DNA from: Phenylobacterium sp.
Lineage (GTDB): Bacteria > Pseudomonadota > Alphaproteobacteria > Caulobacterales > Caulobacteraceae
Reading direction: 5' to 3'
DNA length: 64,000 nt
Assembly: GCF_004299445.1 (NCBI RefSeq)
Contig: NZ_SCTC01000021.1
Span: 1 to 64,000 of the forward strand
Shown: positions 27,442 to 36,410 of the stretch, one piece after another
Layout: each line of letters starts with the position of its first letter
Numbering within the stretch: the first letter of the stretch is position 1
Notes under the pieces: model-generated
What the model was told of the DNA's origin: nothing
The model's database searches: none
Seen by the model: the letters and a program-made list of their open reading frames with translations, nothing else
Position numbers and translations under genes: made by a program

Positions 27442-28209
27442 ATGCCCGACACCACGGTCCTGAACCGCTATGGCTCGATAGCGGCTGAAATCTACGACAT
27501 CGACAAACCCGCCTTCGCGCTGCCGGACACCCGCTTTCATTTGGAGCGGTTCGAAGGCTTCGGACGGCCGATCCTGGAGCCGGCCTGCGGCTCCGGGCGG
27601 ACGCTGATCCCGTTCCTGCAGGCGGGACTGGACGTGACCGGCTTCGATTCGAGCCCGGAGATGCTGGACCGCTGCCGGGCGGGGGCGGCCGAGGCGGGTT
27701 ACTCGCCCGACCTTTCCCGTCAGCGCTACGAGGACTTCGCTTACGACCGCCGGTTTGGCGCGATCCTGATCCCGGTGGGGTCGTTCACACTGATCGACGA
27801 CTTCGCTGTGGCGATGTCTGTGTTGCGTCGCTTCTACGACCACCTGGAGCCGGGCGGAGTGCTGGTCATCGACCTGCAGGGCCTGAACTTCCTGACCGCC
27901 CGTGGCGAGGATCGGCGCCGCTGGACCGCGCCGAATGGCGACCTTCTCACGTGCGAGGGCATCCGCACGGGCACGGACCTGCTGCGGCAGCGGGCCGAGA
28001 CGACCTATCGCTACGAGCGCTGGCGCGACCACCGCCTGATCGAGACCGAGATCGACGTCATGGCCCAGCGCTACTGGGGCCTGGACGAGTTCCGGCTGGC
28101 GCTGGAGGCGGTCGGGTTCGGCGGTGTGACGGCATGCGGCGGCTACGATCGGCGCCGCGGTCCGCGCGAGGCCGACCGGGTTTGGACGTTTGAGGCGGTG
28201 AGGGCCTGA
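27442..28209 (+). CDS. Class I SAM-dependent methyltransferase
   Basis: A 255-residue methyltransferase. Motif I is ILEPACGSGRTLIPFLQ (about residues 49-65), then VTGFDSSPEMLDRCR (acidic ribose-binding residue), FGAILIPVGSFTLID (motif IV area) and LEPGGVLVIDLQGLNF. The N-terminus VLNRYGSIAAEIYDIDKP resembles bacterial methyltransferases placed in the methyltransferase_25 group. The substrate (small molecule, protein or RNA) is unknown. The gene stands alone, divergent from secA and convergent with the secreted protein gene at 28226. Confidence 0.88.
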   Translation: MPDTTVLNRYGSIAAEIYDIDKPAFALPDTRFHLERFEGFGRPILEPACGSGRTLIPFLQAGLDVTGFDSSPEMLDRCRAGAAEAGYSPDLSRQRYEDFAYDRRFGAILIPVGSFTLIDDFAVAMSVLRRFYDHLEPGGVLVIDLQGLNFLTARGEDRRRWTAPNGDLLTCEGIRTGTDLLRQRAETTYRYERWRDHRLIETEIDVMAQRYWGLDEFRLALEAVGFGGVTACGGYDRRRGPREADRVWTFEAVRA

Positions 28210-28225
28210 TCCGGCCGCGGCGCGC

Positions 28226-28828
28226 CTATTTCAGGCGCGTCGCGTCCAGGAAGCGCTTGTGTAGCGCCCGCATTTCGTCGGTGACGTTATTGCCCACGTG
28301 GTAGGTGACGGCCTGGACGGTCGATTTCTTGTCCATGGCAATGGTGTTCAGGAATACGAACGACATGCCATCCGAATTGGCCACGTAGATCACTGTTTCG
28401 GAGGGCAGGCCGTCCACCTTGGCCGGTTCGATGCCTAGCACGGGGACGTCCTTGCCTTCGCCGCCGGAGAGTTTGGCCGCGTTCTCGAGGATGGCTGAGC
28501 GCATCATCTTCGCCGAAATGCCGTCTTCCAGGCCCAGGCCCTCCACGATGAAGAGGCCGTAGGTGCGGTCGTTCAGCCGATACATGGCGGCCGCATCGCC
28601 GCTACCGCTCGAGGTGCGTCGCCAACCCGCGTCCTGACCGCAGAACGAGACCTGATCCTGCACCGACTGGCAGCTGGTCCCCGTCTGTGACACGTACTTC
28701 CAGCTGAAGTCGGACATCAACTGGACCGGCCGGCCGTCCACCAGTGAAGTCCCGACCACCTGCTGCGCCGCAGCGGGGAACCCCAGCGCCACCGTGGCCA
28801 AGCCTGCCACAAGCCACATCCGCTTCAA
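28226..28828 (-). CDS. Secreted protein of unknown function
   Basis: About 200 residues. I favour the TTG at 28828: it has GGGGGA 7 nt upstream and gives a compact signal peptide (MKRMWLVAGLATVALGFPAA, then AQQ). The ATG at 28819 and a TTG at 28843 are alternatives. The mature protein has a short N-terminal VVGTSLVDGRPVQLMSDFSW segment, two cysteines near residues 50-60 that could form a disulfide, and a Ser/Gly-rich stretch. No named family is recognised. It probably acts in the periplasm. Confidence 0.75.
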   Translation of the reverse strand: MKRMWLVAGLATVALGFPAAAQQVVGTSLVDGRPVQLMSDFSWKYVSQTGTSCQSVQDQVSFCGQDAGWRRTSSGSGDAAAMYRLNDRTYGLFIVEGLGLEDGISAKMMRSAILENAAKLSGGEGKDVPVLGIEPAKVDGLPSETVIYVANSDGMSFVFLNTIAMDKKSTVQAVTYHVGNNVTDEMRALHKRFLDATRLK

Positions 28829-28946
28829 GTCTTGATCCCCCAATACCCCTTTTACGAGCGATCAGGCTTAGCTGCTCGCGGGACGCGCGGTCAACCTGGG
28901 CGAAGCTTGACGCCGGACAACGCGAAGCCGTGCCTCGCAAAGCAAA

Positions 28947-28968
28947 ACGGGGCGCCGAAGCGCCCCGT
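28947..28968 (-). terminator. Rho-independent terminator of the thiolase gene
   Basis: Read on the minus strand: stem ACGGGGCGC, loop TTCG, GCGCCCCGT, then TTTTGCTTTG. A perfect 9-bp stem with a stable UUCG tetraloop and a U-rich tail, 26 nt after the thiolase stop codon (28995). Confidence 0.88.
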
Positions 28969-28994
28969 CCGCAAAGTCGAATTGTCGGTTGTCC

Positions 28995-30164
28995 TTAGAA
29001 GACCTCGAACAGGCCCGCGCCGCCCATGCCGCCGCCGATGCACATGGAGACCACCACGTGCTTGGCGCCGCGGCGCTTGCCTTCCTGCAGCACGTGGCCC
29101 GCGAGGCGCGCGCCGGTCATGCCGAAGGGGTGACCGATGGCGATGGAGCCGCCGTTGACGTTGTACTTGGCCGGATCGATGCCCAGCTTGTCGCGGCTGT
29201 AGAGGCACTGCGAGGCGAAGGCCTCGTTCAGTTCCCAGAGGTCGATGTCGTCGACCTTCAGGCCGTGGCGCTCCAGCAGGCGCGGGATCGCGAAGACCGG
29301 GCCGATGCCCATTTCGTCGGGCTCGCAGCCGGCGACAGCCCAGCCCTTGAAGACGCCCAGGGGCGTCAGGCCGCGGCGCTCGGCTTCCTTGCCTTCCATC
29401 AGCACGACGGCGGCGGCGCCGTCCGACAGCTGCGAGGCGTTGCCGGCCGTGATGAAGTTGCCGGGGCCCTTCACCGGCTCGAGCTTGGCGAGGCCTTCGG
29501 CGGTCGTGTCGGGGCGATTGCACTCGTCGCGGTCGACCACGTAGTCGACGATGGACTCGGCCTTCGTCGCCTTGTCGACCACCTTCATCTTGGTCTTCAT
29601 CGGGACGATCTCGTCCGCGAACTTGTTGGCCTGCTGGGCGGCGGCCATGCGGCGCTGGCTCTCCAGCGAGTACTCGTCCTGGTACTCGCGGCTCAGATTG
29701 TAGCGCTTGGCCACGATGTCGGCCGTGTCGATCATGGCCATGAAGATATCCGGGGCCACCTTGAGCAGCTCGGGATCGAAGTTGTCCTTGCCGACGCCCG
29801 GGTTCGGCATGGAGATCGACTCGACGCCGCCGGCGACCACAGCGCTGGCTCCGTCGTTGCGGATGTAGTTGGCCGCCATGGCGATCGTCTGCAGGCCCGA
29901 CGAGCAGAAGCGGTTGACCGTCACGCCCGAGGTGGTGATCGGCAGGCCGCCAAGCAGGCCCGCCTGGCGGGCGACGTTGCCGCCGCCGTGCGCGACGTTG
30001 CCCATGACCACGTCTTCGATATCGGCCGGGTCGACGCCCGACTTGGCCACGGCGTGCTTCACGGCGTGCGCGGCCATGGAGACCGTGGGGGTCATGTTGA
30101 ACCCGCCGCGTCCCGACTTGGCGAGACCCGTACGGGCATAGGAAACGACAACGGCTTCACGCAT
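28995..30164 (-). CDS. Acetyl-CoA C-acyltransferase (thiolase)
   Basis: A 389-residue thiolase, which condenses or cleaves acyl-CoAs. The nucleophilic Cys is in [15 protein letters not shown]; the catalytic His is in [17 protein letters not shown] and the second Cys in [19 protein letters not shown] appears as ELNEAFAS. The N-terminus [20 protein letters not shown] and the insert pattern suggest a degradative (FadA/FadI-like) 3-ketoacyl-CoA thiolase rather than a biosynthetic acetoacetyl-CoA thiolase. The start at 30164 has GGGAGG upstream. It is monocistronic, ending at a strong terminator. Confidence 0.94.
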   Translation of the reverse strand: MREAVVVSYARTGLAKSGRGGFNMTPTVSMAAHAVKHAVAKSGVDPADIEDVVMGNVAHGGGNVARQAGLLGGLPITTSGVTVNRFCSSGLQTIAMAANYIRNDGASAVVAGGVESISMPNPGVGKDNFDPELLKVAPDIFMAMIDTADIVAKRYNLSREYQDEYSLESQRRMAAAQQANKFADEIVPMKTKMKVVDKATKAESIVDYVVDRDECNRPDTTAEGLAKLEPVKGPGNFITAGNASQLSDGAAAVVLMEGKEAERRGLTPLGVFKGWAVAGCEPDEMGIGPVFAIPRLLERHGLKVDDIDLWELNEAFASQCLYSRDKLGIDPAKYNVNGGSIAIGHPFGMTGARLAGHVLQEGKRRGAKHVVVSMCIGGGMGGAGLFEVF

Positions 30165-30299
30165 AGGGCAATCCTCCCAACGAAATGGATTTTTTGAGCC
30201 CTCGGTCGGGCCCGGAAATACGCGGGCGCAACCTTTGCATCCCGAGATGCGATTGACCAGCGTGCCGCGACAGCCGCACGCAAACTCTTGCAGGAAACA

Positions 30300-30349
30300 A
30301 GCGCGCCGAGGACGCTTGAAAAGTGGCTTCCACTTTGCTGGACCGCGCT
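30300..30349. repeat. Palindromic intergenic element
   Basis: An outer pair AGCGCG (30300-30305) and CGCGCT (30344-30349) encloses a perfect 7-bp hairpin AAAGTGG-CTT-CCACTTT (30320-30336). The AAAGTGG/CCACTTT core resembles small dispersed palindromes I know from alphaproteobacterial intergenic regions. It lies 45 bp upstream of the parvulin-like gene and could form in its leader or separate it from the divergent thiolase. Confidence 0.55.
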
Positions 30350-30394
30350 CTAGGGACGGGCTGCGCTGCCTCGCCGATTTCAAAGGACGATCGC

Positions 30395-31339
30395 ATGACG
30401 GCCAAGAGGCCCTTCCGCATCGCCGTCATGGCCGTCGTCGTCGCGCTGAGCGTTACGGCCTGCGGTCGCGACGCCGGCGGGGACAGTCCGCCCGAGCGGG
30501 GCGACAAGGCGGTGGCCAAGGTCGACGGCAAGATCATCTGGGCGTCCGACGTGAAGCATGAGGCGGTGGCCCAGGGGCTGGTGGGCGAGGGCGAGCCGCT
30601 GGACACCTCGTCGGACCTGTTCCGCCGGATGATGGACGAGGTGATCGACCAGAAGCTGCTGGCGGCCGAGGCGCGCCGGCGCAAGCTGGACAAGGATCCG
30701 GCGGCCCAACGTCGGCTGATCGCGGCCGAAGACCGGGTCCTGGGCGACATGCTGGTCGAGAATCAGGTGGCCGATGCGGTCACCGAGAACGCCATCCGCG
30801 GCCTCTACGAGGAGCAGCAGAAGCTGTCGCGCCGGTCGATGGAGATTCGGGCGCGTCAGATCGTTCTCGCCACCGCCGCCGAAGCCGACCAGGTCAAGAA
30901 GCTGCTGGCCGCTGGCGCCGCCTTCGAGGCGCTGGCGATGGAGCGTTCGCGCGATGCGGCCACGCGGTTCAACGGCGGCGACCTGGGCTACTTCACCACC
31001 GACGTGATGCCCGAGGCCTACGAGACGGCGCTGAACGGCGCGCGGGTCGGCCAGGTGGTGGGGCCTGTGGCGGTCGAGGGCGGATTCGCCCTGGTGAAGG
31101 TTGAGGACGTGCGCGAGGAGCAACCGATCGCTCTGGACGCCGCCCGCCCGCAGATCGTTCGCTTCCTGACCTACGACCGCATCCGCGACCTGTTGGAAAA
31201 GCTGCGCGCCAAGGCCAAGGTCGAGACCCTGATCAAGCCCGAGGCCGGCGCGCCGAAGGCTGTTCCGCCCGCCGACGCGCCGAAGGTCGCGCCAGTCCCG
31301 GCCGCCGCCCAGCCCCAGACCAAGGGAACAGCCAAATGA
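30395..31339 (+). CDS. Parvulin-type peptidyl-prolyl isomerase lipoprotein (SurA/PpiC-like)
   Basis: A 314-residue lipoprotein: [20 protein letters not shown] followed by TAC, a lipobox with the lipidated Cys at residue 23. The chaperone-like N-terminal helices ([18 protein letters not shown] to about residue 150) precede a parvulin domain (about 155-255: [77 protein letters not shown]). It probably helps fold exported proteins. The C-terminus is a Pro/Ala/Lys-rich tail. The start has AAGGA 7 nt upstream. Its stop overlaps the argJ start by 4 bp (ATGA), so the two are coupled. Confidence 0.93.
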   Translation: MTAKRPFRIAVMAVVVALSVTACGRDAGGDSPPERGDKAVAKVDGKIIWASDVKHEAVAQGLVGEGEPLDTSSDLFRRMMDEVIDQKLLAAEARRRKLDKDPAAQRRLIAAEDRVLGDMLVENQVADAVTENAIRGLYEEQQKLSRRSMEIRARQIVLATAAEADQVKKLLAAGAAFEALAMERSRDAATRFNGGDLGYFTTDVMPEAYETALNGARVGQVVGPVAVEGGFALVKVEDVREEQPIALDAARPQIVRFLTYDRIRDLLEKLRAKAKVETLIKPEAGAPKAVPPADAPKVAPVPAAAQPQTKGTAK

Positions 31340-32772
31340 GCCGCAAGCCCGCCAAGCCCGCGGCCAAGACGCCGGCCGCCAAGTCCGCCAAGCCGGTTGA
31401 GGTCGTGGGTCATACGATCGAGCGCGCGCTCGAGCCCCTGACCTCGGCCGTGAAGCGCGCCGCCGACAAGACCTCGCGGGCTCTCGACCATGGCAAGCCG
31501 GCCGCCAAGGCTGCGCCGGCCAAGGTCGACAAGGCGGCTATGCCCGTCTCGCCGCTGGCCGTGCCGTTCCCGCGGATGAAGCCGATCCGGGGTGTGACGC
31601 TGGGGACCGGCCGGGCCGGCTTCTACAAGCACGATCGCGAAGACCTGCTGGTCATGAGCTTCCCCGAGGGCGCCAGCTGCGCGGGGGTCTTCACCCGCCA
31701 CGCCGTGGGCTCGGCGCCGGTGGACTGGTGCAAGCGCCAGCTGGAGGCGACCAAGGGCGAGGGCGTGAAGGCGCTGGTGGTCAACGCCGGCTGCGCCAAC
31801 TCCTTCACCGGCCGCCCCGGCGCCGACGCGGTGCGGCGCGTGGCTTCGGCTGTCGGCAAGCGCTTCGACTGCCGCCAGCGCGACGTCATGGTCGCCTCGA
31901 CCGGCGTCATCGGCGTGCTGTTGGACGACGCCAAGATCACCGCACGCCTGCCCGAGGTGGAGGGCCGGCTGGAGGCCGACGGCTGGGGCGGCGCAGCGCG
32001 CGCCATCATGACTACCGACACCTTCCCGAAGGGCGCCTACGCCGAGGCCAAGATCGACGGCGTGACGGTGCGCATCGGCGGTATCTGCAAGGGCTCGGGC
32101 ATGATCGCGCCCGACATGGCGACCATGCTGGCCTTCGTGGTGACCGACGCCAACATCTCGCCGCGCGCCCTGCAGGCCCTGGTCAGCCTCTACACCCGCA
32201 ACACCTTCAACGCGGTGACGGTGGACGGCGACCGTTCGACCAACGACACCCTGTTGCTGTTCGCGACCGGCCAGTCGGGGGCGCCCAAGATATCCCGCGC
32301 CGGCGAGCACCGCCTCGCCGACTTCCGCGACAAGCTGGAGGCGGTGCTGATGAACCTGGCCCACCAGCTGGTCCGCGACGGCGAGGGCGCCACGAAGTTC
32401 ATCAAGATCACCGTCACGGGCGCGCAGAGCGCCGCCTCGGCCCGCAAGATTGCGCGGTCGGTGGCTGACAGCCCCCTGGTGAAAACCGCCTTCGCCGGCG
32501 AGGACGCGAACTGGGGCCGCATCGTGATGGCCGTGGGCAAGGCCGACGAGCCGGTGGATCGCGACTCCCTGAGCGTGAAGTTCGGCCCGCACTGGGCGGC
32601 GCAGGACGGCCTGATTGCGGCCTCGTACGACGAGGCTAAGATGAGCGCCTACATGAAGAAGGCCGAGCTGGAAGTGACCATAGACGTGGGGGTCGGCCGG
32701 GCCAGCTCCACCGTCTGGACCTGCGATCTCACGAAGCGGTACGTCGAAATCAACGGCGACTATCGCTCATGA
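31336..32772 (+). CDS. argJ: Bifunctional glutamate N-acetyltransferase/amino-acid acetyltransferase
   Basis: ArgJ, 478 residues. It recycles acetyl from N-acetylornithine to glutamate (and in bifunctional forms uses acetyl-CoA) in arginine synthesis. The self-cleavage site is visible as KGSGMIAPDMATMLAF, with the Thr that becomes the beta-chain nucleophile. Other landmarks are VVNAGCANSFTGRPG, STGVIGVLL, TTDTFPKGA and the C-terminal SSTVWTCDLTKRYVEINGDY. The first 68 residues are an extra Lys/Ala/Pro-rich extension; normal ArgJ text begins around residue 69 (MPVSPLAVPFPRMKPIRGV). Translation might instead start at the ATG at 31540. The 3' end overlaps the convergent glycosyltransferase by 23 bp. 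Confidence 0.96.
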   Translation: MSRKPAKPAAKTPAAKSAKPVEVVGHTIERALEPLTSAVKRAADKTSRALDHGKPAAKAAPAKVDKAAMPVSPLAVPFPRMKPIRGVTLGTGRAGFYKHDREDLLVMSFPEGASCAGVFTRHAVGSAPVDWCKRQLEATKGEGVKALVVNAGCANSFTGRPGADAVRRVASAVGKRFDCRQRDVMVASTGVIGVLLDDAKITARLPEVEGRLEADGWGGAARAIMTTDTFPKGAYAEAKIDGVTVRIGGICKGSGMIAPDMATMLAFVVTDANISPRALQALVSLYTRNTFNAVTVDGDRSTNDTLLLFATGQSGAPKISRAGEHRLADFRDKLEAVLMNLAHQLVRDGEGATKFIKITVTGAQSAASARKIARSVADSPLVKTAFAGEDANWGRIVMAVGKADEPVDRDSLSVKFGPHWAAQDGLIAASYDEAKMSAYMKKAELEVTIDVGVGRASSTVWTCDLTKRYVEINGDYRS

Positions 32773-34657
32773 CCCACGGCGGCTTGCGCGGCGGCGGACT
32801 TGCCAGCTTGTAGTCGCTGTACCGGAGGTCGAAGAGCGGGTTGTGGAAGGGGTCCTGGTCCAGCGCCCGGCCCCAGCGGGACTGCATCGCGGCGATCTCG
32901 GCGTTGAAGCGCGCCTGCGCCTCGGGTTCGCGATCCTCGCCGCGGGAGGCGGACTCGTGGTGGACCAGCTCGGCGTGGGGCGTCCAGACGATGTCGTAGC
33001 CGGCGGCGCGCACTTTCAGGCACAGGTCGACGTCGTTGAAGGCCACGGTCAGGCGTTCCGCGTCGAGCCCGCCAACCTCATCATAGACGGACTTGCGGAT
33101 GGCCAGGCAGGCGGCCGTCACGGCCGTGACGTTCCGGGGCGTGAGGAGGTGGCGGTAGTAGCCGCCGTTATCGCCCGGCGCGCCGTAGCAGAGGTGGCCG
33201 GCCACGCCGCCCATGCCGATCACCACGCCGGCGTGCTGCACGGTGCCGTCGGGAAACAGCAGTCTCGCACCGACGGCGCCGACATTCGGCCGCACGACCT
33301 GGGCCACCATCTCGTCGAGCCAATCGTCGCGCAGCATCGAGATGTCGTTGTTGAGCAGCACCAGGATTTCGCCGCGCGCCTCGGCGGCGGCCAGGTTGTT
33401 CAGCGCCGAGAAGTTGAAGGGGCCGGGCGCGGGGAGGATCCGTACGCGCGCGTCCTTCCGCAGACGCTCGAACAGGGCCGCGGTCTCGGGTTCGACGCTG
33501 CCGTTGTCGACGATCAACAGTTCCAGCGGGGCGTAGGCCGTCTTGGTCAGCACGCCGTCGGCGCACTGGGCCAGCAGTTCGGCGCGGTCGCGTGTGGGCA
33601 CGATGATCGAGACCAGCGGCCGGGGTTCCGGCGGCGCGCGGCGCACGCCGACCCAGCCGGGGGAGTCTTCGAGGTTCGCAACGGTCACTCGCGTTTGTCC
33701 CGTGCGGACCAGGTGTTCGTCCACGGCCCGACGGGCGGCGTCGGCGCAGCGGTCCATGAAGGCCTGCGAGAAGGTCTCGGGCCCGCCCTCCTGGCGCCAG
33801 TGATAGAGCACCCAGGGAATGTGATGGATGCGCGAGGCTGACGATTGCTCGCTGACCCGCAGGGCCAGGTCATAGTCCTGGCTGCCTTCGAAACCGACCC
33901 GAAGCCCGCCGATCGCCTCCACGATGCTGCGCCGATAGACGCCCAGATGGCTGACGAAGTTCTGGCTGAGGATCAGCTCGGGATTCCAGGCGGTCTTGAA
34001 GTAGGGCTCGTAGCGTCGCCCGCTCGTGTCGATCTTGTCCTCGTCGGAGTAGATCAGATCGGCGTCGGGATGCTCCTGCAGCAGGGCCGCGACCTCGTAG
34101 AGCGCGCGTTCGGGCAGGATGTCGTCATGATCCATCAGGGCCACGAACTCGCCGGTCGCCAGCGTGAGGGCCGTGTTGGTGGCGGCGCAGATGTTGCCGT
34201 TCTCGGGGCGGCGGACCACCTTGATCCGAGAGTCGGCGGCGGCCTGCTTCTGTAGCGCCTTCCAGACCGCCGGCTCAGGCGACGCGTCGTCGGCGATGCA
34301 CAGCTCCCAGTGCGGATAGAGTTGGGCGCGCACCGAGGCGATGGCCTTGACGATCAGGTCGGGCGATTTCGCATAGACCGGCATCACCACCGAGATCAGC
34401 GGCGTGTACGTCATCCGCGCCACGTGCGCGCGGATGGACTTGCGGTCGGTGGGGGACAGCGTGTCGTAGGTCGCCACCCAGTCCAGGTAGTCGCCGTAAC
34501 TCAGCGCCTCGGGTTCCAGCACCGAGCGGATGTAGCGCGCGCCCCAGCGTGTCTTGGCCATACGCTCGGCGGCCGCGTGCACGACCCGGTGGATCAGCGG
34601 CACGCGGCGCACAGCATTCAGCGCATGGATGGACAGGGTGCGGACGAGGGCGTGCAT
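32750..34657 (-). CDS. Two-domain family 2 glycosyltransferase
   Basis: A 635-residue protein with two GT-A domains in tandem. Domain 1 (about 85-320): PLISVVMPVYAKSPDLIVKA, IADDASPEP, ALMDHDDILPERALYEVA, LIYSDEDKID and a QDYDLALRV acceptor loop. Domain 2 (about 345-600): PLVSIIVPTRDRAELLAQCA, LLIVDNGS, LLNNDISMLRDDW and FNDVDLCLKV. This layout is known from polysaccharide/O-antigen (rhamnosyl-type) transferases. It has no membrane segments except a weakly amphipathic N-terminus. No polysaccharide cluster surrounds it, so the target glycan is unknown. Convergent overlap with argJ. Confidence 0.92.
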   Translation of the reverse strand: MHALVRTLSIHALNAVRRVPLIHRVVHAAAERMAKTRWGARYIRSVLEPEALSYGDYLDWVATYDTLSPTDRKSIRAHVARMTYTPLISVVMPVYAKSPDLIVKAIASVRAQLYPHWELCIADDASPEPAVWKALQKQAAADSRIKVVRRPENGNICAATNTALTLATGEFVALMDHDDILPERALYEVAALLQEHPDADLIYSDEDKIDTSGRRYEPYFKTAWNPELILSQNFVSHLGVYRRSIVEAIGGLRVGFEGSQDYDLALRVSEQSSASRIHHIPWVLYHWRQEGGPETFSQAFMDRCADAARRAVDEHLVRTGQTRVTVANLEDSPGWVGVRRAPPEPRPLVSIIVPTRDRAELLAQCADGVLTKTAYAPLELLIVDNGSVEPETAALFERLRKDARVRILPAPGPFNFSALNNLAAAEARGEILVLLNNDISMLRDDWLDEMVAQVVRPNVGAVGARLLFPDGTVQHAGVVIGMGGVAGHLCYGAPGDNGGYYRHLLTPRNVTAVTAACLAIRKSVYDEVGGLDAERLTVAFNDVDLCLKVRAAGYDIVWTPHAELVHHESASRGEDREPEAQARFNAEIAAMQSRWGRALDQDPFHNPLFDLRYSDYKLASPPPRKPPWVMSDSRR

Positions 34658-34693
34658 GGACTGCGTCTTGTCGCCCGCGTCACGCCCTCTCGT

Positions 34694-36118
34694 CTAGCGG
34701 TTGCTCCAGACGCCCGTCGGGCGGTCGCCGCCGCCCGCGTTACCCCCGCCGCTACGACGGCGCCGGCTCGGACCCTTGAAGCCCGGCTTGGCGTTCTCGC
34801 CCTGGGGCCGGCCCTCGGAGCGGCCGCCGTCCTGGCGGTGAGCCGGCTTGGCGTCGGCGTGGTTGCGGTTGCGCTTGGCCGCGTGAGCCCCGCGATGCGG
34901 CTGGGCCTTGCCCTGCGGGCGCGCGGCCTGCGAGCGCTCGGGCTTGCCGGTGTCGGGCATGGCCGCGGTGGCCGCGCCCAGGTGACGGTCGTTGCGGCGG
35001 TCGAAGCTGGGGATCCGCTGACGGGTCACCTTTTCGATGTCCTTCAGCAGGTTCCGCTCATCGTCGGCGCAGAACGCCACCGCCGAGCCGTCAGCGCCGG
35101 CGCGGGCCGTACGGCCGATCCGGTGGACGTAGCTTTCCGGCACGTTGGGCAGTTCGAACTGCACGACGTGGGTGACCGCATCGACGTCGATGCCGCGCGC
35201 GGCGATGTCGGTGGCCACCAGGGCGCGGACTTCGCCGGCCTTGAACGCGGCCAGGGCGCGTTCGCGCTGGCCCTGGCTCTTGTCGCCATGGATCGAGGCC
35301 GCCTCGACGCCGGCCTGCTCCAGGCCCTTGGCGACGCGGTCGGCGCCGCGCTTGGTGCGGGTGAAGACGATGACGCGCTTGAAGCTGCCATCATCGAACA
35401 GTTCGGCCAGCAGGGCGCGCTTGCGTTGCTGCTCGACGAACACGACGCGCTGGTTGACGCGGTCCACCGTGGTGGCCTGCGGGGTCACCGAGACCTTCAG
35501 CGGGTTCGGGTTGAGGATTTCGGCCGACAGCTTTTCGATCTCGCTGGGCATGGTGGCCGAGAAGAACAGGTTCTGGCGGACCCGCGGGACGAACTTGATG
35601 ATCTTCCGGATGGGGACGATGAAGCCCATGTCCAGCATCTGGTCGGCTTCGTCGAGAACCAGGATCTCGACGCCCTCGAGGGTCATCGATTTCTCGCCAA
35701 GGTGGTCGAGCAGGCGGCCGGGCGTGGCGACGAGGATGTCGACGCCGGGCGCCATGGCGCGCATCTGGCCGCCATACTTCACGCCGCCGAAGATCACCGC
35801 GACGGTGACGCCGATGTGCTTGCCATAGGTCTTGAAGCTCTCGCCGATCTGGGTCGCCAGCTCGCGGGTCGGCGCCAGCACCAGCACACGGGCACTGCGG
35901 CGCGGGGCGGGCTTCTTGTTCTCGGCCAGGCGGTGGAGGATCGGCAGGGCGAAGGCGGCCGTCTTGCCGGTGCCCGTCTGGGCGATGCCCAGAAGATCCT
36001 TGCCCGACATCACGCCGGGGATGGCCTGCGCCTGGATCGGCGTCGGCTGGGTGTAGCCCTCGTCGGCCAGCGCCTTGAGCAGCGGCTTGGCCAGGCCAAG
36101 GTCGATAAATTGGGTCAA
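34694..36118 (-). CDS. rhlE: DEAD-box RNA helicase, RhlE type
   Basis: A 474-residue ATP-dependent RNA helicase. Q motif (FIDLGLAKPLLKALADEGYT, PTPIQ), Walker A AQTGTGKT, Ia PTRELATQI, GG, Ib TPGRLLDH, DEAD box VLDEADQML, SAT (FFSATMP), IV (VIVFTRTKRGAD), V (VATDIAARGIDVD) and VI (YVHRIGRTARAG) all appear in order up to about residue 360. The last ~100 residues are a low-complexity Arg/Lys/Gly/Asn-rich tail typical of RhlE proteins, likely to bind RNA. The start is a TTG at 36118 (LTQFIDLG); no ATG fits. A structured leader is possible upstream. Confidence 0.93.
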   Translation of the reverse strand: MTQFIDLGLAKPLLKALADEGYTQPTPIQAQAIPGVMSGKDLLGIAQTGTGKTAAFALPILHRLAENKKPAPRRSARVLVLAPTRELATQIGESFKTYGKHIGVTVAVIFGGVKYGGQMRAMAPGVDILVATPGRLLDHLGEKSMTLEGVEILVLDEADQMLDMGFIVPIRKIIKFVPRVRQNLFFSATMPSEIEKLSAEILNPNPLKVSVTPQATTVDRVNQRVVFVEQQRKRALLAELFDDGSFKRVIVFTRTKRGADRVAKGLEQAGVEAASIHGDKSQGQRERALAAFKAGEVRALVATDIAARGIDVDAVTHVVQFELPNVPESYVHRIGRTARAGADGSAVAFCADDERNLLKDIEKVTRQRIPSFDRRNDRHLGAATAAMPDTGKPERSQAARPQGKAQPHRGAHAAKRNRNHADAKPAHRQDGGRSEGRPQGENAKPGFKGPSRRRRSGGGNAGGGDRPTGVWSNR

Positions 36119-36410
36119 ACGAATAGTCTTTCGCGTATGCGACGAACGCGCCGGCTCGGAACCTTCCGAGGGCGCGGGGATCGCTGTCTTTGGGGAGCGC
36201 CCCGCGTGATGGGCGATCTATGAGAAGTCTCTCACTGCGCTCGACAGGCTGGGTCTTCGGAAAGACCCCACGCGGCTGGAGCGTCGCTAGCACTCAGGAG
36301 GAGCGCAACCCGCAAATCGGGGTTCCGGGCGTTAATGTCAACCCACGTGGTCGGAATGGGGCCCGGCTGGCCCCGATTGCCATTCGGCGGCCGGTGGGGG
36401 AAACCAGACC
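36119..36410. other. Divergent region between the rhlE-type gene and a serine hydrolase gene; hairpins
   Basis: No gene is seen in about 290 bp. A perfect hairpin GGGTCTT (36251-36257), loop CGGA, AAGACCC (36262-36268) would lie in the 5' leader of the helicase mRNA if transcription starts upstream of it. A second hairpin GGGGCC-CGGCT-GGCCCC sits at about 36358-36374, close to the serine hydrolase start. Helicase genes of this type often have long leaders, but no regulatory RNA family is recognised. Confidence 0.4.
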
